Of a DNA stretch of 64,000 bases, positions 24,854 through 33,702 are shown piece by piece. Every line of letters starts with the position of its first letter. Within the stretch, counting starts at the first letter, position 1. The notes under the pieces were generated by a model. It saw only the letters and a list, made by a program, of their open reading frames with translations, made no database searches and was not told the origin of the DNA. This stretch comes from UBA5536 sp964592595 (lineage in GTDB: Bacteria > Bacteroidota > Bacteroidia > Bacteroidales > F082): the NCBI GenBank assembly GCA_964592595.1, contig CAZQFH010000005.1, forward strand, positions 42,467 through 106,466, given 5' to 3'. The translations under genes were made by a program, and so were the position numbers.

Positions 24854-27594
24854 AATTCACGACTTTGATTTAAAAAATAGGCATTCGGAATTGCTTCGCG
24901 CTTAAAGTGCTGATATTGATAGATATTCCAGTAGATATTTTCGTATCCATTTTTAGGTGTTTGGCTTCGGAGCATAAGCTGAGTTTGGAGCAGCGGCACC
25001 TGAAACTGCGACAAGCAAGGCATTGGCCTGGGGCCGAGATAATGCAAGGCATTTAGAAAATACCAACCAATATCAAATGCTTCAAAGGCATATCGATCTG
25101 GCTCATTAACATAGCGTTGCCGGTATTGGTGGATAAAAAGCTGTGTGAAATAATCCTGATAATTGATGTGATTGGAAGACAAATAGATGGCTTTCATCTT
25201 CATCAGGTTCTCATTGAAAAGCTGATCAAATTGTTCCCATTCGGGCAGGCCTATCAATGTAACGCTAAAAGTATCAGCTACTTGGTTTAGCTTGTTTACG
25301 ATTTCGGTAGCAAATACCTTATCGTCAGTAAGTGTTATCACAATATTTTCGCGCAGCACGGAGGCCTCAGCCGCAAAATTACGTACACTGTCAACTATAT
25401 AAACCATGCTGTTCAACGGGTTTGAGATAAAGATGGTGTCGAAAGGATTAGCTTCAAGGTCAGCGGTGTAAAATCTTTTACCTTCAATGGTAATTGATGG
25501 TATCAGGGCGTCATCCAGTTCCATCTTTCTGCTTCTTTCTCTGATCACATCCAGAATAGCTCTTGAAGCAACAGGAACCTGATCGGGAACAGCAGCTCTT
25601 ACTATTTCTCTGAGCTCGGCAAGTTCGCGGGCATGGGTGTATTGATGCGCCTGATAAAGAAATATTTTGGCATTGCTGTAGCGTGTTTTAAGCAGTTCGG
25701 CAAGTTGGGCATACTGTTCCTGGATAGCAGGTTTTATCTTGATCACAGCAGGGTTATTCATCACAATCTCATTGCGTTTGGCAAAAGGATTCACAATTGG
25801 AATCTGCTCGCGCAAGGCGAATGGAGCCACTACATCAAATGCCCGGCTAAAAAGAGGGCCAATAATCAGGTGGGCATCTTTTAAAAAAGGATCAGTAATG
25901 GCATCGTAGGCTTTTTCGGCTGACTGATCCACGTCGAATGTTTTTACTACCAGATTCATTCCCTGCGTGCGCGCCATCGAATCCGCAGCCAGCATAAAAC
26001 CCCTGTAAAAACTGGTAAAGGTGAAGGCTTTTTCTTCCAGTATCAATTCAGGATCTCTGCCCGAAGCATGTTGGGCCAATAAAGTATCCACATCCTGAAG
26101 CTGCAAGGGTAAAAGCAATGCAATCTTAAACTCGTAATTTGAATAATCTTTTCCCCGGGCACAGTCAGCATCCGCGAATGGAACTTCAGCCGCTGGCTCT
26201 GCAACTTCGGCTTCAATAATCTCGGGTGTCTCTATTGGTTCCGGCTGCACGGGAGCAACTTCTATATGGTCGAGCAATGGGATCTTTAGCTTTTGCCCGG
26301 GATAAACCCTTCGGCCAATGCTCGGATTGAGTTCGTACAGCTCCTCTGCATCCAAATCGAAATCGCGTGCTAATCTTTTTGTCCGCTGGCGGCTATTCAC
26401 CTCATAAAGTACAAAAGGTTCAGTTATTTTTTTTTTAGGCAACACGATTTGTTGTCCCGGCTTGATGGTTATGCTAAGGCCGGGATTTAGTCGCTTCATA
26501 TCGTCAATACTTACAGCATAATTCCGTGATATCCTGTAAAGTGTTTCGCCTGCCTTTACGGTATGTATGATGGTGCTATCTTCCTGCTTTGTGCTTTGAT
26601 TGGCTTGTTCGGGCTGCAAAAGTGTTTGTGGAATAAGCAAAACCTGGCCTGCTTTCACTCCGTTTGAAATACCCGGATTGGCCGCAACCAGTGCGTCCAT
26701 CGAAAGCTGATTTTTGCGGGAAATACTAAAAAGCGTTTCGCCAGGCTTGACCACATATTGCGTGCCTGCCACTTTGGGTGTTTGCGATTTTTCAGGTGAA
26801 TCGGCAGCAGCATTACTCGTCTCAGGAACCGTAAAAGGCTCAACCATGCGAGGTTGCCTGCTGTCGTCTTGTGTTTGATTTTGTTTTGGCCTGTTGGCTG
26901 GTTCTGCAATCACTGGTTTGGAAGTTGCACCAGCACTGGCAGTGGCTTCAGTGGCTTTAATTGTGGCCTTTTCTTTTGCAGGAGGATTAAAGGGATCGAA
27001 ATCTGTTCGCTGAAAACGTTGTTCATTAATTACAGGCGGACGTTTTTCTTTTGGGGCGATAGGAACGAGCACATATTCGCCTTCAGCCACGGGTTCTTTC
27101 ATGCCGGGATTGGCGAGGCGAATATTATTTACCGAAACAAGATAGATATCAGCGATATAAGCAAAAGTTTCGTTACGACCAGCCACATGGTAGATGGTTT
27201 CGTAGTCGCGAACGATATCAGGCATGCTTTCGTCATCACTTTGATTGCCAGTATTTTGGGATTCTTGTCGAGTCGGTCTGTTACGGGTTGGAACAGCATT
27301 TCCGGCTGGGATACGGATAACCTGATTAACCCTCAAACCATTTTTAGTAGCCGGGTTTGCTGCTTCAATTCGTGCGATATCGATACCGTAAACCTTGCTG
27401 ATGCTATAGAGGGTCTGCTTGGCCTGAACGGTATGCAAATAATAACTACTGCCATTATACTGCTCAATTACAGTCGATTTGGAAACAGGGACCTGTGCAT
27501 TGGCGAATCCATTAGGCACCAAAAGACCTGTAAAAATCAGCAAAAACAGTGGTACTAGCAATGATCTCGTCTGTTTCATGGTATTACTATTCAT
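24850..27594 (-). CDS. LysM-repeat protein with periplasmic-binding (receptor-ligand) domain
   Basis: 914 residues from the ATG at 27594, which overlaps the guaA stop (TAATG); MKQTRS at 27579 is an alternative. A signal peptide is followed by five LysM repeats, each with the shape of HTVKAGETLYRISRNY...LNPGL...KPGQQIVLP, separated by proline/glutamine-rich linkers. After about residue 490 comes a type 1 periplasmic-binding-like domain (FKIALLLPLQLQDV...IIGPLFSRAFDVVAPFA). LysM binds peptidoglycan, so the protein probably sits on the wall in the periplasm. The family often appears in Bacteroidota as an amino-acid ABC transporter substrate-binding protein, but no permease is near. Ligand unknown. 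Confidence 0.85.
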   Translation of the reverse strand: MNSNTMKQTRSLLVPLFLLIFTGLLVPNGFANAQVPVSKSTVIEQYNGSSYYLHTVQAKQTLYSISKVYGIDIARIEAANPATKNGLRVNQVIRIPAGNAVPTRNRPTRQESQNTGNQSDDESMPDIVRDYETIYHVAGRNETFAYIADIYLVSVNNIRLANPGMKEPVAEGEYVLVPIAPKEKRPPVINEQRFQRTDFDPFNPPAKEKATIKATEATASAGATSKPVIAEPANRPKQNQTQDDSRQPRMVEPFTVPETSNAAADSPEKSQTPKVAGTQYVVKPGETLFSISRKNQLSMDALVAANPGISNGVKAGQVLLIPQTLLQPEQANQSTKQEDSTIIHTVKAGETLYRISRNYAVSIDDMKRLNPGLSITIKPGQQIVLPKKKITEPFVLYEVNSRQRTKRLARDFDLDAEELYELNPSIGRRVYPGQKLKIPLLDHIEVAPVQPEPIETPEIIEAEVAEPAAEVPFADADCARGKDYSNYEFKIALLLPLQLQDVDTLLAQHASGRDPELILEEKAFTFTSFYRGFMLAADSMARTQGMNLVVKTFDVDQSAEKAYDAITDPFLKDAHLIIGPLFSRAFDVVAPFALREQIPIVNPFAKRNEIVMNNPAVIKIKPAIQEQYAQLAELLKTRYSNAKIFLYQAHQYTHARELAELREIVRAAVPDQVPVASRAILDVIRERSRKMELDDALIPSITIEGKRFYTADLEANPFDTIFISNPLNSMVYIVDSVRNFAAEASVLRENIVITLTDDKVFATEIVNKLNQVADTFSVTLIGLPEWEQFDQLFNENLMKMKAIYLSSNHINYQDYFTQLFIHQYRQRYVNEPDRYAFEAFDIGWYFLNALHYLGPRPMPCLSQFQVPLLQTQLMLRSQTPKNGYENIYWNIYQYQHFKREAIPNAYFLNQSREL

Positions 27595-29123
27595 TATTCC
27601 CATTCGATGGTTGCAGGCGGTTTGGAACTGATATCGTAAACCACTCTGTTTACACCTTTTACTTTGTTGATGATTTCATTGGAAATGGCAGCCAGAAATT
27701 CATAGGGCAGATGCGACCAGTCGGCAGTCATCCCATCAGTTGAACCAACGGCGCGCAGTGCTACAACATTTTCGTAAGTGCGTTCGTCGCCCATCACACC
27801 AACCGACTGCACAGGAAGCAGGATAGCAGCAGCCTGCCATACTTTGTCGTAAAGCTGATGTTTGATCAGGCCTTCGATATAAATATCATCTACATCCTGT
27901 AAAATTCGCACTTTTTCTGCGGTGATGTCGCCTAAAATACGAATACCCAATCCGGGCCCTGGAAATGGATGCCTGTCGATGATAAAGGAAGGCAAACCCA
28001 ACTGACGGCCAATAATGCGTACCTCATCTTTGAACAAGGTGTTCAGTGGCTCAACAACTTTTAGTTTCATAAAATCGGGCAATCCACCCACATTATGATG
28101 TGATTTGATGGTTGCAGAAGGGCCATTCACCGAAACTGACTCTATCACATCGGGATAAATAGTGCCTTGCCCAAGCCATTTCACATCCTGTATCAGATGC
28201 GCTTCCTCATCAAAAACTTCGATAAAGGTGTTTCCGATGATTTTTCTTTTCTTTTCGGGCTCACTCACTCCGGCCAGCGCATCCAGGAATCTCGATTTGG
28301 CATCAACACCTTTCACGTTCAATCCCAGATCGCGATAGGAGTGAATCACTTTTTCAAATTCGTTTTTCCGCAAAAGGCCATTGTCAACAAAAATGCAGTA
28401 TAAATTACTTCCTATCGCTCTGTGCAGCAGCATGGCAGCTACAGATGAATCCACACCACCGCTTAAGCCCAGCACAACTTTGTCGCTGCCCAACTGCTGA
28501 CGTAGCTGTTCAACTTCAGTTTCGATAAAGGAATCCGGTGTCCAATTTTGGGAGCATTCACAAATACCAACAACAAAATTCTTGAGCAACGTCATGCCTT
28601 CGGTTGAGTGGTAAACCTCCGGATGAAACTGAATACCAAAGCTTTGTTCGCCTTTTATTTGATAACCGCCAACTTGTACATCATTGGTTGAAGCGATAAT
28701 TTCAAATTCGGGCGGCAAAGCCAGGATAGTATCCCCGTGCGACATCCACACCTGGCTTCCTGCATTCATGCTGCGAACAAGGCTACAGCTTTGATCAATA
28801 AAGCTCAGGTTTGCTCTGCCGTACTCGCGTATCTTGCTGGGCTGCACATTACCGCCATTGGCCTGAGCCAAAAACTGGGCGCCGTAGCAAACGCCAAGCA
28901 GCGGTATTTTACCACGAATCTGACTTAAGTCGGGAATGGGAGCATTTTTGTCGCGCACCGAAAAAGGACTTCCTGATAGGATGACACCTTTTACGGAAGC
29001 ATCAATTTCGGGGATTTTGTTGAAGGGATGAATTTCGCAATACACGTTTAATTCGCGTACTCTTCTGGCTATCAGCTGTGTGTATTGAGAACCAAAATCG
29101 AGAATGAGAATGCTTTCTTGCAT
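27594..29123 (-). CDS. guaA: GMP synthase (glutamine-hydrolysing)
   Basis: 509 residues, full length. The glutamine amidotransferase domain has the nucleophile in LLGVCYGAQ and the His/Glu pair in FGIQFHPEVYHS. The ATP-pyrophosphatase P-loop is GLSGGVDSSVAA, and the C-terminal dimerisation domain ends KPPATIEWE, as expected. It converts XMP to GMP. It is the first gene of a tight minus-strand cluster; the following LysM gene starts on its stop codon. Confidence 0.97.
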   Translation of the reverse strand: MQESILILDFGSQYTQLIARRVRELNVYCEIHPFNKIPEIDASVKGVILSGSPFSVRDKNAPIPDLSQIRGKIPLLGVCYGAQFLAQANGGNVQPSKIREYGRANLSFIDQSCSLVRSMNAGSQVWMSHGDTILALPPEFEIIASTNDVQVGGYQIKGEQSFGIQFHPEVYHSTEGMTLLKNFVVGICECSQNWTPDSFIETEVEQLRQQLGSDKVVLGLSGGVDSSVAAMLLHRAIGSNLYCIFVDNGLLRKNEFEKVIHSYRDLGLNVKGVDAKSRFLDALAGVSEPEKKRKIIGNTFIEVFDEEAHLIQDVKWLGQGTIYPDVIESVSVNGPSATIKSHHNVGGLPDFMKLKVVEPLNTLFKDEVRIIGRQLGLPSFIIDRHPFPGPGLGIRILGDITAEKVRILQDVDDIYIEGLIKHQLYDKVWQAAAILLPVQSVGVMGDERTYENVVALRAVGSTDGMTADWSHLPYEFLAAISNEIINKVKGVNRVVYDISSKPPATIEWE

Positions 29124-29284
29124 AGGGTTTGGGTGAAATGAATCTGCAAATTAACTTAAAATGATGCTAACAGTCAAGGAATGATTTTCAACCTGGCACA
29201 ACGGCATTATAAGGCAAACGAATTTTTGCAGTGTTTTCTGATAGGCCAGTGAAAATTAATCTTCTGAAAGGGTAAAAAATAAAA

Positions 29285-30679
29285 TCAAACTTTCTTATTC
29301 CGTATTTTATTGATGCCAATAAAGAGCAGCGCAAGCAATGCAACAAGCAGCAAAATCCGGTACATCAACAGTAAATCAGTCTGTTTTGAGATGAGTTGGT
29401 TTGTCGTACTCAATTCATTTTCCAGTTTTTCGTTTTCCTGCTCACAGGCTGTGAGTTCAAATTGCAGCTCTGTTAGGTTGGAGCGCATCTCAGCATGGCG
29501 TTTTTCATAGCTGTCGAATTCTTTCAAAAATGCACGGTAATCTCCCAAAGCTACATAGTTATTCATTTTGGCTTCGTTCACCAATTCATCGTAAGAACTT
29601 AAACCTAAAGTTGTTGCTACTTGAAGTGTGGTGTCGAGCAAACGGTTTGATTCATGATACTGTTGATCGGTTTGATACGCCATACCCATATAGTAAGAAG
29701 CGAGTGCGACGCCTTCGCGATAGCCAATAAATCGACTGATTTTTAATGACTTATCATAATATTCAAAAGCTTTTTCCAGCTGTTTCTTGTCGCGGTAAAT
29801 ATTACCAATATTGGCCAAAACTACAGCCATTCCAAGCTGATTGCCAAGCCTTTCGCGCACTGCAAGTGATTTTTCATAATACTCCAATGCCAGTGCAGTA
29901 TCTTTAATGTCCTGATAATAAATTCTTCCGATGTTATTGTAAACTCTTCCCAGTTCAACAAAATCACGTTTTTTTTCAATGATATCCTTAGCCTGCAGCT
30001 GCATTTCCAAAGCCAGTTCATTTTTGTCCCATTGCCAATAAACCAGCCCGATATTCATCAGCATTTTAGCGAAGCGCAGGGAGTCGTTAGTCTCTTTATA
30101 TACCGTCATGGCTTGCTGATAGCTGTCGAGTGCCTTTTGGTAATCTCCCAGCGCAAAATACACGGTTGCGCGGTTGGCAGCTGCCGCAGCTTCCTGATCT
30201 TTAAGATCGTGTGTTGTCGCAATGTCCGAAGCCAGATCAAAATGCTTTATAGAGGTGCTGTAATCTGCAAGATTTTTATATACCAGCCCCATATTCACGT
30301 AGGTGCGAGCCAATTCGGTATTGTTGTTTGCCTCTTTTAATAAAGTAGCAGCCTGATTCATATAATCCAGTGCCAACTCATAATCTCCAGAAATGGATGC
30401 TGTTTTTCCCATCGACAACAAGATGATCCCTTTCATGCTGTCGAGCCCTTCCTGATTGGCATAGGCCACGGCATTGCTGTCGGCTTCCATGCTTTTATCG
30501 ACAGAAATTTTTCGGTAGATTTCAGACAACTGAATCAGTGTTTCGATTCGTTCGCGACCAGATTGCTGACCGATAAGTTGAGTGAGACTGTCTATCTTAT
30601 CAGACTGATTATCAGCATATAACCAAAAGCAACCAAAAGCTGCCAGCCAAAGTAAAACAAGATGTTTCAATTTCTCCAA
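29285..30679 (-). CDS. TPR-repeat protein with C-terminal membrane helix
   Basis: 464 residues: N-terminal signal or membrane segment (HLVLLWLAAFGCFWLYA), about seven to eight tetratricopeptide repeats (e.g. ARTYVNMGLVYKNLADYSTSIKHF, LGRVYNNIGRIYYQD), a coiled coil (about 390-435, EQENEKLENEL), and a membrane helix (ILLLVALLALLFIGI) with a short basic tail (NKIRNKKV). This is the sensor architecture of Bacteroidota TPR histidine kinases and LuxR-like regulators. However, it ends right after the membrane helix with no kinase or DNA-binding output. No output domain is encoded next to it. Confidence 0.8.
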   Translation of the reverse strand: MEKLKHLVLLWLAAFGCFWLYADNQSDKIDSLTQLIGQQSGRERIETLIQLSEIYRKISVDKSMEADSNAVAYANQEGLDSMKGIILLSMGKTASISGDYELALDYMNQAATLLKEANNNTELARTYVNMGLVYKNLADYSTSIKHFDLASDIATTHDLKDQEAAAAANRATVYFALGDYQKALDSYQQAMTVYKETNDSLRFAKMLMNIGLVYWQWDKNELALEMQLQAKDIIEKKRDFVELGRVYNNIGRIYYQDIKDTALALEYYEKSLAVRERLGNQLGMAVVLANIGNIYRDKKQLEKAFEYYDKSLKISRFIGYREGVALASYYMGMAYQTDQQYHESNRLLDTTLQVATTLGLSSYDELVNEAKMNNYVALGDYRAFLKEFDSYEKRHAEMRSNLTELQFELTACEQENEKLENELSTTNQLISKQTDLLLMYRILLLVALLALLFIGINKIRNKKV

Positions 30680-30895
30680 AATTTTAGGTAAAAATACAGT
30701 AAAAAGTTTTCAAAACAAAATACTTTTTTCCGTACAAAACAATGTCGGTTCTGCGACTTTTTCTTGATCTGTAACCTACAGTTTGCCAGTGATTTTTGCC
30801 TTACTGGAGAGTCCTGTTAGAGACAAAACATGGGTTGAATAAAAGGTTAATCCTGAATTTTTTAACTTTTCGGAGCGGGCTCAAGCCTTAATTCT

Positions 30896-31654
30896 TTAGT
30901 AGCTTTTCAAAGTAAAGCCAAAGGTTAGCATATTGTCTTCAAGTTTTTGGCTTTCAATAACAATGCTTTCAAATGAATGCACATAATTTATTTTAAAACT
31001 GAAGTGTTTCGTCAAAGGTAAATCTAAGCCAAGGTCTGCCTCCCATCGGTAGTTATCCGCTTCTTGAAGCGAAGGTTGAAAATAGCTTTCGTGTGATAGC
31101 ACGACTTTTCTTTTGAACAAATGGTATTTACCGCTTACCCAAATAGTCCCCCGAAGCGTATTGATCACATGCTGGCCATTATATTCAGGCAGATTGAAGC
31201 GGGAAAGATTAAAATCAGTGTGCTCATACTCGCTCGTAACAGCAAACTTGAGCCAATAATCCTCATGTGTCAGCAACTGAAAGCTAAGGCCTGCACCAAG
31301 GAGCTGACGGGCATTGATTTCCCTCCTGAAATTAGTGCTAAAAAAACCTAACAAGAGCGGAGATATTTTTTGTTCGGGATTGAAATAAATAAAGTTTAGG
31401 CTAAGGATATCTTCATCAGCTTTATCGCCTCCAAATGCCTGATATACATAGGAATTGATTGTTTTGAAAGCCCATTTTTCAGCAGGTCTTAAACTAATTT
31501 CCGATTTTGCTTTAAAGATTACAGTCTCAACGTTTCCGCCTTGCCAAAAACCACTGAGCGTGAGGTCTGCTTTCACTTTAAGTGTATCACTTTCATTGAT
31601 TTGTGCCGCAAGCAATGCCGGAAAAATCAAGAATAACAGGATGATCTTTTTCAT
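30896..31654 (-). CDS. DUF481-family outer-membrane protein
   Basis: 252 residues with a signal peptide (to LLAAQ). The sequence alternates strands such as LTLSGFWQGGNVETVIFKAKSEISL and ends LTFGFTLKSY, with an aromatic C-terminus, as in outer-membrane barrels. The pattern L-S-G-x-x-x-G-N-V-x-T near the start is typical of DUF481 (YdiY, described as salt-induced in E. coli). It stands alone. No function beyond outer-membrane barrel can be claimed. Confidence 0.7.
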   Translation of the reverse strand: MKKIILLFLIFPALLAAQINESDTLKVKADLTLSGFWQGGNVETVIFKAKSEISLRPAEKWAFKTINSYVYQAFGGDKADEDILSLNFIYFNPEQKISPLLLGFFSTNFRREINARQLLGAGLSFQLLTHEDYWLKFAVTSEYEHTDFNLSRFNLPEYNGQHVINTLRGTIWVSGKYHLFKRKVVLSHESYFQPSLQEADNYRWEADLGLDLPLTKHFSFKINYVHSFESIVIESQKLEDNMLTFGFTLKSY

Positions 31655-31950
31655 GCAGATTGACTAAAAAACCTGTGTTAAAAATAAAATGTCCATGAAT
31701 TGATGGAATCGTATTGTCGGCAAAATTACAAATTCTATAAAATTAAAAATGGTGGAATTTTCATTGAAATAGTTGAGCAAATAGTTGTTGGTATATTATG
31801 GAAGCATGCGTTTATATGGATTACACATTGCTTTGGGTCTGCTGAAAAACTTCTAACTGATTGGTATTGTGACAATAAATAGAGTTCTCATCGGAGGTTT
31901 CTGCAAGGTATTTTAAAATCAGCAATAAAAATCCTTGGATGAGATATTAC

Positions 31951-32096
31951 AGGTGCGCTGCACCTCAATACCTTGTAGTTGTATATTCCTTATAAATTTT
32001 AACGGTGCTACGCACCTTGAAATGAGCCACAGCCCCGCTTAGCGGGGATAATATTTATAAAAAAGCGCATCAACAATATTGTAGGTGCAGCGCACC
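31951..32096. repeat. Cluster of four small palindromic hairpins
   Basis: Four perfect short hairpins: AGGTGC-GCT-GCACCT (31951-31965), GGTGC-TAC-GCACC (32004-32016), CCCCGCT-T-AGCGGGG (32033-32047), GGTGC-AGC-GCACC (32084-32096). Three share the GGTGC/GCACC arms. They lie in an AT-rich gene-free stretch (31655-32230). I see no coding potential there. Confidence 0.7.
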
Positions 32097-32230
32097 GATC
32101 ATATTTATTAAAATTCCTTAGTTCTGGTTTTTCAGCAAGCCCTACTTAATCAGTCTTTGAACAAGCAGATTTAGAGCATTAATGTCTGAAATTGATAAAT
32201 TTAGGAAATCACTGAGATTATTTTCGATAG

Positions 32231-32850
32231 GCTTACAGCCTTTTTGAAAGCGGCCTGCCGGCCTGATCCAAACCAAAGCCCCAAATTCATAATCAGACAT
32301 GGATTTATTTTGGGGGGATTAGCTTCGCTGAACCCTTTTGGATGGGCTTACAGCCTTTTTGAAAGCGGCCTGCCGGCCTTGATCCAAACCCAAAGCCCCA
32401 AATTCACAAGCAGACATAGGTTTGGGGGGATTAGCTTCGCTGAACCCTTTTGGAAGGGGCTTACAGCCTTTTTGAAAGCGGCCTGCCGGCCTGATCCAAA
32501 GCAAAGCCCCAAATTCACAAGCGAGCATAAGTTTGGGGGGGATTAGCTTCGCTGAACCCTTTTTGGTGGGGCTTACAGCCTTTTTGAAAGCGGCCTGCCG
32601 GCCTGATCCAAACCAAAGCNNNNNNNNNNNNNNNNNNNNNNNNNNNNNNNNNNNNNNNNNNNNNNNNNNNNNNNNNNNNNNNNNNNNNNNNNNNNNNNNN
32701 NNNNNNNNNNNNNNNNNNNGGTGGGGCTTACAGCCTTTTTGAAAGCGGCCTGCCGGCCTGATCCAAACCAAAGCCCCAAATTCACAAGCGAGCTTGTGAT
32801 TGGGGCTTTGGGTTTGGATCACCGCTATCGCGGGCTTTCAAAAAGGCTGT
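32231..32850. repeat. 112-115-bp tandem array ending in a long palindrome
   Basis: Visible units begin with GCTTACAGCCTTTTTGAAAG at 32231, 32346, 32459, 32571 and 32726. Each holds the small palindrome GGCCTGCCGGCC, the segment CAAAGCCCCAAATTCACAAG, and TTAGCTTCGCTGAACCC. The last unit is followed by an inverted, diverged copy (about 32796-32850) that would pair with it over some 55-60 bases. A 100-N gap interrupts the array. The open frames across it on both strands follow the repeat and are not genes. Confidence 0.9.
32620..32719. other. Assembly gap (100 N)
   Basis: Exactly 100 N inside the tandem array, a scaffold placeholder; the true copy number of the array is unknown. Confidence 0.99.
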
Positions 32851-32852
32851 GC

Positions 32853-32940
32853 GGAGAGAGGGGGATTCGAACCCCCGGTTCACTGTAAAGCGAACAACGG
32901 TTTTCGAGACCGCCGCATTCAACCACTCTGCCATCTCTCC
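32853..32940 (-). tRNA. tRNA-Ser (anticodon CGA)
   Basis: On the minus strand the sequence starts GGAGAGATGGCAGAGTGG and ends with the T-arm GGTTCGAATCC and the acceptor TCTCTCC, which pairs with the 5' GGAGAGA. The anticodon loop CTCGAAA gives CGA, reading UCG. A long variable arm, typical for serine, is present. CCA is not encoded. The palindromic array abuts its 3' end. Confidence 0.95.
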
Positions 32941-33027
32941 AAAGTGGGTGAAAAATGGAGTGCAAAGTTAGACTTTTTAGGTAATTACTAAAGCTTTGGC
33001 AAGGATAAAATTTGAGCTAAAAACAGC

Positions 33028-33588
33028 TTAAGCGCTTTTCGCCTGGCTCAAATTGAACTTTTCGGGATAGCGAGCCTGTTTGTCTTGATAAAAACCTTTG
33101 ATAAGCTGGAAATCTTTTTCATAATCTCCGCTGGGATAAAGTATTGGGCCAAAACCTGCTTCCTTGCGGCCATAATCAAGAAAACCCATCACGATAGGAA
33201 TGTTGGCTTTGAGCGCGATATAATAATATCCTTTTTTCCATTCTTTCACCAGCTTTCGGGTGCCTTCGGGAGTGATAACAACGTTGAGTTGCTTTTCTTT
33301 TGCAAACAAACGGGCAATCTGATCAACTAGGTTATTGCTTCTGCTGCGATCTACTGGGATGCCTCCCATTTTAAGTAAGATGTGACCTGCTAAGCCTTTG
33401 AAAGATTCCTTTTTGATAAGGAATTTAACCGGAACCCCCAGCACGTAGTAAGCCAGGCGACCAACTACAAAGTCCCAATTGCTGGTGTGTGGAGCAGCTA
33501 AAATAACGCACTTATGTATGTTTTCGGGGATTTCTCCCAAAATCCGCCAGCCGGCTATTCGTAATAAGAATTGCGAAAAATTTCGCAT
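33028..33588 (-). CDS. Lysophospholipid acyltransferase family protein (PlsC-like)
   Basis: 186 residues from the ATG at 33588. A TTG start at 33606 would lie in the promoter-like TACTTTTG at 33604-33611. PlsC motifs are visible: PHTSNWDF (motif I, H-x4-D), a KKESFKG segment (motif II region), GGIPVDRS, and the motif III ITPEGTR. The family moves acyl groups onto glycerol 3-phosphate or lyso-lipids. This short form is common in Bacteroidota and the acceptor is not known. It is monocistronic. Confidence 0.82.
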   Translation of the reverse strand: MRNFSQFLLRIAGWRILGEIPENIHKCVILAAPHTSNWDFVVGRLAYYVLGVPVKFLIKKESFKGLAGHILLKMGGIPVDRSRSNNLVDQIARLFAKEKQLNVVITPEGTRKLVKEWKKGYYYIALKANIPIVMGFLDYGRKEAGFGPILYPSGDYEKDFQLIKGFYQDKQARYPEKFNLSQAKSA

Positions 33589-33650
33589 AGATTTTGTTTT
33601 GCGCAAAAGTAACTGTTTTTACGAATTTGAAAGAAAGCTGGTTTCGGACG

Positions 33651-33687
33651 AAAAAAAAGCCGGCAAATCTATTCGCCGGCTTTATAA
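33651..33687. terminator. Terminator of the M16 peptidase gene
   Basis: A-run, then AAAGCCGGC / GCCGGCTTT with a 10-base loop (stem 33656-33664 and 33675-33683). On the minus strand the A-run becomes the U-tract, so it ends the gene at 33703. Confidence 0.8.
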
Positions 33688-33702
33688 AGTGCTTTGTGCA
33701 AT

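Noticed and set aside
31700..31882. 60-residue frame on the plus strand
   Set aside because: AT-rich chance frame with no family features; it lies in the gene-free stretch next to the hairpin cluster.
32319..32822. Long open frames on both strands across the 112-115-bp array
   Set aside because: They follow the repeat period, run through the 100-N gap, and encode repeated peptides on both strands. The repeat length and composition explain them.
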